Source: Pannonibacter indicus
GTDB taxonomy: Bacteria; Pseudomonadota; Alphaproteobacteria; Rhizobiales; Stappiaceae
DNA length: 64,000 nucleotides
NCBI RefSeq assembly: GCF_001418225.1
Contig: NZ_LIPT01000014.1
Location: 1-64,000 of the forward strand
Reading direction: 5' to 3'
The position numbers and the translations under genes are program-made. How positions within the stretch are numbered: position 1 is the first letter of the stretch; every line of letters begins with the position of its first letter. The notes below the pieces were generated by a model. The model saw only the letters and a program-made list of their open reading frames with translations, was not told the DNA's origin and made no database searches. Below, one piece after another: positions 45,943 to 51,887 of this stretch.

Positions 45943-47681
45943 CTTGCAGACGCTCCGGGCACATAAATCCCCAGATCGAGCTGCCGTCCCCCGTTGATAT
46001 TCAGGCCCTGTACCCTGCCTGCCAGCACGGGCACAAGCCCATCCTTGCTGGCGGCGTCCAGAAACGCCTGTTCATGCCGGCTTTCCACCACGGCGGCACG
46101 GCAAGGGGCCGGGTCCTGCGCCAGGAAGGCTGCGGACCGTTCAGCGCCGCCCAGCAAGGTGTCCGTGCCTTGCAGGAACACAAAACTTGGCTCGCTAAAG
46201 CCGGTCGAGGCCACTTTTACAGGGGCGCAGCCTGCGCCTTCGGAAATCGCGGCCACAAGGCGCGGACTGACCCAGATCGCCGACAGTCCAGGCCCCGCAA
46301 AGCCCCAGAAGCCGGTGGTCATGGCAACCGCAGCCGCGCAGGAGCGCCAGAGCGCACCCGTCATGTCGCCGCGCAGCAGGCGCATGGAGGCCCAGACGCT
46401 GATCACGGCCGCAATGACACAGAAGACCACGCCCGGAGGAGACGGCCAGTCGCCAAGGAACAGCGGCCCGGCAACGGAAGCTGCGGCAATCACCACCGGC
46501 AGCAGTGCCAGCAGCACCGCCGCAATCCAGCGCAGCACCCGCCCGGAAGCCGGCCGCTCGTCCACGATCACCAGGGCAACGGGCAGCGCAAGGGCGGGCA
46601 GCAGCGGCATGGTGTAATGCGGCAGCTTGGTCGCCACCAGTTCAAAAACCACCCAGGCCGGGAAGAACCAGGCGGCACAGAACTGCACCAGCGGCAGGGA
46701 GCGCAGCGCCCAGATACGCGGGGCTGCCAGCGCCAGAAAAGCCGGCAGCGGCCAGAACACGGCAAGCATTGCAGCCATATGGGCGAGCGGCGGCGCGCCG
46801 TGGCTTTCCTGCCCCTCGGCCACCTTGCCCATCAGATCGCGGCCGATGGCTTCTTCAAAGAATGTGCCCTTGGAGGCAATCCAGATCGCCACAAACCACG
46901 GCAGCACCAGCAGGAGCGCCAGAACGGCACCCGGCAGCGGCGCGGCGGCGCGGAACCAGCCGATCCGGCGGCGCATCAGGGCGAGCGCGGCAACTGTCAG
47001 GCCAACGATCATCGGTGCCACCGGCCCCTTGACCAGAATGCCAAGCGCCAGCGCCACCCAGAAGACCAGTGCCAGCCCCCAATGGCGGCGTGTGGCGTCA
47101 TCCGCCAGATAGATCCGCGCCAGCGCCCCTTGTGCCAGAACGATGGAGGCGAAAAGCGTGGCGTCCGTCTTGCCGAGGCGGCTTTCCACACCAAGGATCA
47201 GCGCCAGGGCCACCAGCATGGCAGCCACCAGCGCGGCTGGCGGCCCGGTGAAGGCGCGTGCCGTCCAATAGACCGCCAGCACCACCGTCAATGCCGCCAG
47301 CAGGGACGGCAGCCGGTAGACCCACAAGGGTGCGGAAGCGTCATGTCCCGTGATCTTCACGGCAGCGGCCTGCAGCCAGTAGATGCCGATCGGCTTCTTG
47401 TAGCGCGGCTCCTCCTGCAGGCGGATGTCCATGTAGTCGCCGGTTTCCAGCATCTGCTTGGTGGCCTGGGTGAAGCGCGGCTCATCCCGGTCAAGCGGAG
47501 GAACGGCCGACTGGCCCGGAACAAACATGAACAGCCCCAAAATAAGCAGCAATGCGGGGGCAAACAGGTCATGGCCAAGCAGCTTCAGCCAGGCCGTATG
47601 CGGCCGTGGATCGCGCGCCTGTGCCATGCCGGCTGCACCGCCGTCGATGCTCTCGCCTGTCTGCTGCTCGGTCTCATGCAT
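45939..47681 (-). CDS. ArnT-like glycosyltransferase family 39 protein
   Basis: About 580 residues with about twelve membrane helices. The N-terminal periplasmic loop has the GT-C catalytic pattern (PPLDRDEPRFTQATKQMLE, with DxE) and YKKPIGIYWLQA, both typical of ArnT. Later LGILVKGPVAPMIVGL and LPHYTMPLLPALALPVAL are also shared. These enzymes move a sugar from a polyprenyl carrier to lipid A at the periplasmic side; ArnT adds aminoarabinose, rhizobial Rgt proteins add galacturonic acid. It heads the operon. The start at 47681 is chosen over an upstream Met because of poor upstream sequence. The sugar cannot be told from sequence. Confidence 0.88.
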   Translation of the reverse strand: MHETEQQTGESIDGGAAGMAQARDPRPHTAWLKLLGHDLFAPALLLILGLFMFVPGQSAVPPLDRDEPRFTQATKQMLETGDYMDIRLQEEPRYKKPIGIYWLQAAAVKITGHDASAPLWVYRLPSLLAALTVVLAVYWTARAFTGPPAALVAAMLVALALILGVESRLGKTDATLFASIVLAQGALARIYLADDATRRHWGLALVFWVALALGILVKGPVAPMIVGLTVAALALMRRRIGWFRAAAPLPGAVLALLLVLPWFVAIWIASKGTFFEEAIGRDLMGKVAEGQESHGAPPLAHMAAMLAVFWPLPAFLALAAPRIWALRSLPLVQFCAAWFFPAWVVFELVATKLPHYTMPLLPALALPVALVIVDERPASGRVLRWIAAVLLALLPVVIAAASVAGPLFLGDWPSPPGVVFCVIAAVISVWASMRLLRGDMTGALWRSCAAAVAMTTGFWGFAGPGLSAIWVSPRLVAAISEGAGCAPVKVASTGFSEPSFVFLQGTDTLLGGAERSAAFLAQDPAPCRAAVVESRHEQAFLDAASKDGLVPVLAGRVQGLNINGGRQLDLGIYVPGASAR

Positions 47682-47829
47682 GTGACTGTTCCGGAACCGT
47701 TTGCACCTGCCATGTGATGCTGCACCGCTTCCTACAGGAGAGCAATCCAAAGGGGAACCTGAGACTTGCGCGAAACGCGGTTTCCACTATCGTCCTCCCG
47801 CCCTTTCCATGGAGCTGAACCCAAGGCCG

Positions 47830-48666
47830 ATGACCCTGATTGTCCAGATAACCGACCTTCACCTGCGCCCGCGCGGCCTTGCCTGTTACAGGGTGAGTGA
47901 CACAAACATGCTGGCGGCCCGTGCGTTCCGCGCCATCGCCGCCCTGCCGCAGAAGCCCGATGCCGTTGTCATCACCGGTGACCTGACGGACGGCGCCGAT
48001 GGGCGGGAATATGCCCTGCTGCGCCAGCTCTGCCGCCAGCTGCCCTGCCCGGTCTATGTGATGCCCGGCAACCACGACCTGACAGGCACCATGCGCAGCG
48101 AACTGCCGGATTTTCCGGGTGTCGGGGATGCGCCCGCCGGGGACAAGCTGCATTATGCGGTCACCATCGGCGGACTGCGCCTCGTGGTGCTGGACAGCAG
48201 CGTTGCGGGCAAGCCCTATGGCCGGCTGGGCGGGGAGCAGATCGCGTGGCTTGACCAGACGCTTGAAGCCGATCACACGCCCACCCTCGTTGCCCTTCAT
48301 CACCCGCCCAAGGTGACCGGCATCGCCCATATGGACGTGATCGGCCTGGCGGACACCGAGGCGCTCGCCGCAATCCTCTCACGCCACCGCCACGTGGAGC
48401 GGCTGATCTGCGGTCATGTGCACCGGACAATCATCGCCCGCTTTGCCGGAACCGTCATGACCCTGTGCCCCAGCACAGCCCATGCCTGTGTTATGGACTT
48501 TTCGCCGGACGCTCCTGCCGAATTTGTGATGGAACCGCCTGCGTTTTTTGTGCACCGGCTCGACCCGGAGGCTGGTTTGTCCAGCCATCTTCACTATGTA
48601 GAGGCATATCCGGGTCCCTATCCCTTCTTCGCGGACAAGGGCGTGAGTTGGCCCGGCGAAAAATAA
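47830..48666 (+). CDS. Calcineurin-like metallophosphoesterase (CpdA/GpdQ type)
   Basis: This 278-residue phosphodiesterase has the full metal-site set: ITDLHL, VITGDLTD, VMPGNHDL, ALHHPP and LICGHVHRTI. It is close to GpdQ and CpdA, which hydrolyse glycerophosphodiesters or cAMP. The genome position gives no substrate. The start may be 47809 (MELNPRPM) instead; both have weak ribosome sites. It is divergent from the ArnT-like gene with about 150 bases between them. Confidence 0.9.
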   Translation: MTLIVQITDLHLRPRGLACYRVSDTNMLAARAFRAIAALPQKPDAVVITGDLTDGADGREYALLRQLCRQLPCPVYVMPGNHDLTGTMRSELPDFPGVGDAPAGDKLHYAVTIGGLRLVVLDSSVAGKPYGRLGGEQIAWLDQTLEADHTPTLVALHHPPKVTGIAHMDVIGLADTEALAAILSRHRHVERLICGHVHRTIIARFAGTVMTLCPSTAHACVMDFSPDAPAEFVMEPPAFFVHRLDPEAGLSSHLHYVEAYPGPYPFFADKGVSWPGEK

Positions 48667-48690
48667 TCATTTTTTTCAAAATCCTGAGGG

Positions 48691-49236
48691 ATGATGCTGA
48701 GACAAAACCTTACCCGGCGCGACGCCCTGCGCCTTACTTTGCTTGGTGCAGCCGTTCTTCCCCTTGCGGCCTGCGGTGGAGGATCAGGCAGTCAGTTCGA
48801 CCGCAATGTGCCGATTGAGCCGGTTTCGGTAAACCGGGATGAGATGCTGCAGAGGCTGAACAGCTTCCGTGCGGAAAACGGCTTGCCGCCGCTGCGCGCT
48901 GACGGGCGCCTGAATGAAATCTCGGCATGGATGGCCAATCACATTGCCCGGTGGGACAGCATGGATACGCGTGAACACCGGGCCATCTCCCTCGCCCGCC
49001 GCCTGGATGGGCATGGCTACGAACATTACGCCGCTGCGGAAAACCTCGGTGCCGGCTATGACAGCCTCGATGCCGCGATGGCCGGGTGGAAGGGCTCTGC
49101 CGGCCACCGCCGCAACCTGCTCAATCCCTATGTGACCCGGGCCGGCATTTCGCGGGTGCGCCGCCCAACCGGCAAGTGGCACCATTTCTGGGTGCTGACG
49201 CTCGCCCGGCCCAAGGAAGATGGCCGCCCGGGCTGA
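48691..49236 (+). CDS. CAP-domain (SCP-like) lipoprotein
   Basis: This 181-residue protein has a twin-arginine-type signal (NLTRRDALRLTLLGA) with a lipobox LAAC at about residue 28, so it is likely a lipid-anchored exported protein. The CAP domain follows (LQRLNSFRAENGLPPLRADG, AENLGAGYD, GWKGSAGHRRNLLNPYVTRA), with conserved His/Glu cavity residues. Bacterial CAP proteins are of unclear function, sometimes nuclease- or lipid-related. It starts 24 bases after the phosphoesterase gene and may be cotranscribed. Confidence 0.88.
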   Translation: MMLRQNLTRRDALRLTLLGAAVLPLAACGGGSGSQFDRNVPIEPVSVNRDEMLQRLNSFRAENGLPPLRADGRLNEISAWMANHIARWDSMDTREHRAISLARRLDGHGYEHYAAAENLGAGYDSLDAAMAGWKGSAGHRRNLLNPYVTRAGISRVRRPTGKWHHFWVLTLARPKEDGRPG

Positions 49237-49254
49237 CAGCGCCCAAAAGCTGAA

Positions 49255-49368
49255 TAAAAAAGAGGCGGGCCAAAAGCCCGCCTTTAAAGTCTGGTTTCCA
49301 GAGACCCCAAGAGGGGAACCGGCACGAAGCCGGTGAGAGCGCCGCTCCAAAAGTGGAGTATCAGTCTC
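49255..49368 (-). ncRNA. Candidate small RNA with strong promoter and terminator
   Basis: On the minus strand, TTGACA-N17-TAGAAA is followed within about 6 bases by the likely start near 49368, and a terminator hairpin GGCGGGC-TTTT-GGCCCGCC type ends in TCTTTTTT at about 49256. The roughly 114-base transcript can fold into several short hairpins: CTCC-ACTTTT-GGAG, ACCGGC-TTCGT-GCCGGT, CCCC-TCT-TGGGG and TCTGG-AA-ACCAGA. A 28-codon frame (MRLILHFWSGALTGF...) starts right at the expected +1 and has no ribosome site, so an RNA function is favoured over a leaderless micro-protein. It is unassigned to any family by sight. Confidence 0.68.
49264..49282. terminator. Bidirectional terminator hairpin
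   Basis: GGCGGGC (49264-49270) and GCCCGCC (49276-49282) form a stem with loop CAAAA. A T run follows on the minus strand (TCTTTTTTATT) and a short one on the plus strand. It ends the CAP gene and the small RNA. Confidence 0.85.
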
Positions 49369-49374
49369 ATGTTT

Positions 49375-49403
49375 TTTCTAGCCCCTCAGACCGGACCTGT
49401 CAA
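49375..49403 (-). promoter_or_regulatory. Sigma-70 promoter of candidate small RNA
   Basis: Minus strand TTGACA at 49403-49398 and TAGAAA at 49380-49375 have a 17-base spacer, an almost ideal housekeeping promoter. Confidence 0.8.
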
Positions 49404-49480
49404 GCGCTCTGCCATCCGGATTTCCACGCATCTGACTGCGGCAAACAGGCCGGACTTCACATGCAACGGCAGCCGCCGGT

Positions 49481-50953
49481 TCAGAACGGATAGAGCCGTC
49501 CGGCAAACGCGCCTTCGTCTGCAGGACCGGGCCTCAATCCCCACCGGACCGGGGCTGTGAAAAGCCGCGGATTGCCGAAGCGGGGAAGCCAGGAGCACAG
49601 ATCCGGGCTGATGGCCTTCACGCAGGCAAGCCCGGTCTCCGCTCTTGAGCAATCCGCAAGCCAGATCCGGACCTTCTGCGCCCTCAACGAGGCTTCGAAC
49701 TCCTGCCAGGAAAACTCGCGCTCCAGCGCCCTTGCGGCAGAGACCGCAGGCGCCTTCATCCTCAGATCCTGCCGCACGTCCCTGGCTGCATAGGACTGCA
49801 ACGCAGAGACAGTTCCCCCCTTTTTGCCGGACGCAGACCTCCGGCCTGCAAGCTCCAGCGCAAATTCACCTTGTACGAGTTCTCCGATTGCAGACTGAAG
49901 CACAGCCCCTGCCTCCAGCCCGCCAGCCACCCCGATCACGCCGGATTTCCCGTCTTCACCGTGGGAAACGGCGGCTATCACATGCAGCGAAAAGTCAACT
50001 GGCAAGTAAAGAAAATGAGTGACGCGCGCGCGCGCAGAGAGCCAATCAGCACATATTTTAGGCAGAAACTCCCTCGCCTGAGCCCAGGGTAAGGGGGTTA
50101 TCCCCAGCCGGTTGTGCCACCAGATGCCGGCGGCGTCCCGTTCGGCAAGTTCCAGCACCGCCCGCCGGGCCGCTGTCTCCCGATCCGTCCAGACGGCTGC
50201 CCCCAGCGTCGATCCAAGCGCTGGCGCAAGTGGGAGCTGCGGTATCCCTGCATTCCGCCCTTCGCCAAGGAGAACGGCAAAGGCGGGAATCAGCGCTGTC
50301 TCATGCGAGAAGGCAGAGGTGACACGCATCCGCCGCCGGGACAGCCGGTTCCAGCCGATCCTCTCGCCTTCCCACACCGCGGCAAGCGCGGGAACGCGGT
50401 TGGCCAGCTCCTTCTCCTGAGCGGCGCTGAACTGCAGGAAGGCCCCGGCCAGCAGATCCCCGTCATCTTCACCTTGCCGCTCCAGCACGAGCGGATCCTC
50501 TGGCCCTTGCGCAATCAGACTGAGCCTTTCCGCCAGTTCGCCGAGGCAGCCGAGCACGGCCCGGTGCCGATCCAGCCCCTGCCCGCCACAGGCCAGCTGC
50601 GTCACAAAAGGCTGGAGCGCCTCCCGACGCCAGCCCTCAGGCAGCGGACCTGGCATGGCCGTACAGACATGGACCGGACAGTCCGCCAGCGGTGCAAAGG
50701 CGATCCGGGGGGCAAAACGGTCCAGAAACCCGGCAAACAGGCGCAGGGTCTCAGGCGGGACGCCCTCAGCGGCCCGCAAACTGCCGCCGCGCTGCTCCAG
50801 AAGGCCGCAGGACAGGAGGAAGGCCAGAGCCTGCGCCGTCCAGTCCGTCCCGCCATTTCCCTGCACCGCAGATCTGAACGCACCATGAGGGTCCGCTTCT
50901 GCCGTTTCGGCAGCCCGCAGAAATGCCCCTTTTTGTGCCACTGCCTTGTCCAC
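49481..50953 (-). CDS. YcaO-domain protein, candidate RiPP-modifying enzyme
   Basis: This 490-residue protein carries YcaO-type ATP-site blocks: STLGAAVWTDRETAARRAVL (from S248) followed by the E268-x-x-E271-R272-D273 pattern in LELAERDAAGIWW, then ALQSAIGELVQGEFALEL, with LPRFGNPRLF near the C-terminus, which ends RLYPF. In known pathways YcaO activates a peptide backbone amide with ATP to make azolines, thioamides or amidines. No E1-like, TfuA or flavin dehydrogenase partner gene is in the window, so it is stand-alone here. Two small NHLP-like genes start divergently 234 bases away. The start is GTG with a poorly placed GAAGG. In the next frame, 51075 to about 50950 is open, so an N-terminal extension through a frameshift is possible. 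Confidence 0.83.
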   Translation of the reverse strand: MDKAVAQKGAFLRAAETAEADPHGAFRSAVQGNGGTDWTAQALAFLLSCGLLEQRGGSLRAAEGVPPETLRLFAGFLDRFAPRIAFAPLADCPVHVCTAMPGPLPEGWRREALQPFVTQLACGGQGLDRHRAVLGCLGELAERLSLIAQGPEDPLVLERQGEDDGDLLAGAFLQFSAAQEKELANRVPALAAVWEGERIGWNRLSRRRMRVTSAFSHETALIPAFAVLLGEGRNAGIPQLPLAPALGSTLGAAVWTDRETAARRAVLELAERDAAGIWWHNRLGITPLPWAQAREFLPKICADWLSARARVTHFLYLPVDFSLHVIAAVSHGEDGKSGVIGVAGGLEAGAVLQSAIGELVQGEFALELAGRRSASGKKGGTVSALQSYAARDVRQDLRMKAPAVSAARALEREFSWQEFEASLRAQKVRIWLADCSRAETGLACVKAISPDLCSWLPRFGNPRLFTAPVRWGLRPGPADEGAFAGRLYPF

Positions 50954-51106
50954 AAGCCTTCACCGCTCAAGAGTTGCATTGCTGGGGAGCACCGGCCCGC
51001 CTCTTGCCGAAGAGCTCCGTCCGGCGCAGCCTGATTGAGCAACGGCACCCCGGCCAGATCATCTGACGGGAACACGTGAAACCAGCATCAGGCAAGGCCC
51101 TTTGAC

Positions 51107-51129
51107 CCTGGAACATAACAGTTTCCAGG
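51107..51129. promoter_or_regulatory. Palindromic operator candidate upstream of the NHLP-like genes
   Basis: CCTGGAA (51107-51113), 9 bases, TTCCAGG (51123-51129): a perfect 7-bp inverted repeat in the divergent region between ycaO and the first small gene. It overlaps a TTGACC sequence that could be a -35. A site for the BTAD regulator or another dimeric factor is plausible. Confidence 0.55.
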
Positions 51130-51186
51130 AACAGCTTCGCTTTACCCGGTGCCAGCAATTCAAACACCAGACTGAAGAGGTTCGTC

Positions 51187-51459
51187 ATGAAGCAGGAAGC
51201 CATTCTCGACAGCAAGCTCTCCCTTGGCGCGCTCATCGGCAGGACCGTGAATGACGCGGCCACTGCCAGCGAAGCTGCGGCCGCTGCCGCAAAGCACCTC
51301 TCCGGCGTCACCGTCCATGCGGACAGCGCTGACACCGTGCATCTGGTGGTTCCGGCCGCGGTTGATACGGCCCGCCTCGCAGCGGCCGACGAGAGCTATT
51401 TCGAAGAGCTCGGCCGCAAGGCTCTGGGTGCGTGCTTTTACGACATCCTGCCCGAATAA
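51187..51459 (+). CDS. Small NHLP-like protein, candidate RiPP precursor 1
   Basis: This 90-residue protein has an alanine-rich helical N-terminal half and the segment GVTVHADSADTVHLVVPAAV, which resembles the end of nitrile-hydratase-type leader peptides (consensus V-x-V-x-E-D-T-x-D-x-x-H-L-V-L-P). About 38 residues follow as a possible core, ACFYDILPE at the end carrying the single cysteine. Only few Cys, Ser or Thr residues are present in the putative core, which is unlike heavily heterocyclised products. The ribosome site is GAAGAGG. It is the first gene divergent from ycaO. The role as precursor is inference from family resemblance and position. Confidence 0.7.
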   Translation: MKQEAILDSKLSLGALIGRTVNDAATASEAAAAAAKHLSGVTVHADSADTVHLVVPAAVDTARLAAADESYFEELGRKALGACFYDILPE

Positions 51460-51468
51460 AACCGGGAT

Positions 51469-51502
51469 ACAGGTCAGCCCGCGCATTCGCGGGCTGACCT
51501 GT
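51469..51502 (+). terminator. 15-bp perfect hairpin between the two NHLP-like genes
   Basis: ACAGGTCAGCCCGCG (51469-51483), loop CATT, CGCGGGCTGACCTGT (51488-51502). GGGAT/ATCCC flanks could extend the stem. No T run follows on the plus strand, so it may act as a partial terminator or an mRNA-stabilising or processing element that raises the level of the first gene. Confidence 0.7.
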
Positions 51503-51540
51503 CCATCCCGCATCCAGCTGCTCTTGCAAGGACAGGTGCC

Positions 51541-51849
51541 ATGGCGCGTTTTCCCCTGCCCGCCTCCAAGATCCCGGTGCTTGGCCGCATTCTGGCAGAA
51601 GCAGCATCAGATCCGGACAAGCGTGATGCACTCTGCCGGAACCCGGCTGCGGTCCTTGCCGCTGCCGGTTTGCCCGCCAACCTGACAGCGCTGTTTGACT
51701 TCAAGATTCTCGTGGAGACGGCAGAGACCCGCCAGGTGGTGCTTCCATTCCGCTACAACGCCGAAAAGCTGGCACGCGGGGATGCCGCCTATCTGCAGGA
51801 AATCGAAAGCGGCCTTGGCCAGAGCACCGCAGCAGGTCCGCTGCATTGA
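51541..51849 (+). CDS. Small NHLP-like protein, candidate RiPP precursor 2 or partner
   Basis: This 102-residue protein matches the nitrile-hydratase-type leader pattern better than its neighbour: ILAEAASDPDKRDALCRNPA then AVLAAAGLP, FKILVETAETRQVVLPFR. In NHLP precursors the helix with DP...L..P..AL...G is followed by an acidic strand and VLP. The remaining 25 residues (NAEKLARGDAAYLQEIESGLG...) contain no Cys and little Ser/Thr, so it may be a leader-like partner or a discarded-core form. It lies 81 bases after the first small gene, past the hairpin, and converges on the BTAD gene. Confidence 0.7.
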   Translation: MARFPLPASKIPVLGRILAEAASDPDKRDALCRNPAAVLAAAGLPANLTALFDFKILVETAETRQVVLPFRYNAEKLARGDAAYLQEIESGLGQSTAAGPLH

Positions 51850-51887
51850 TGCCGCTTGCCAGCACACCGCTCGCTCCGCGTCATTCC

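Noticed and set aside
45693-47717. 674-codon plus-strand frame under the ArnT-like gene
   Set aside because: Antisense shadow with Arg, Gly and Pro bias; the minus-strand transferase has clear motifs and helices.
49281-49368. 28-codon leaderless protein at the small RNA
   Set aside because: The frame is open but lacks a ribosome site and starts exactly at the predicted +1, so it is listed only as an alternative.
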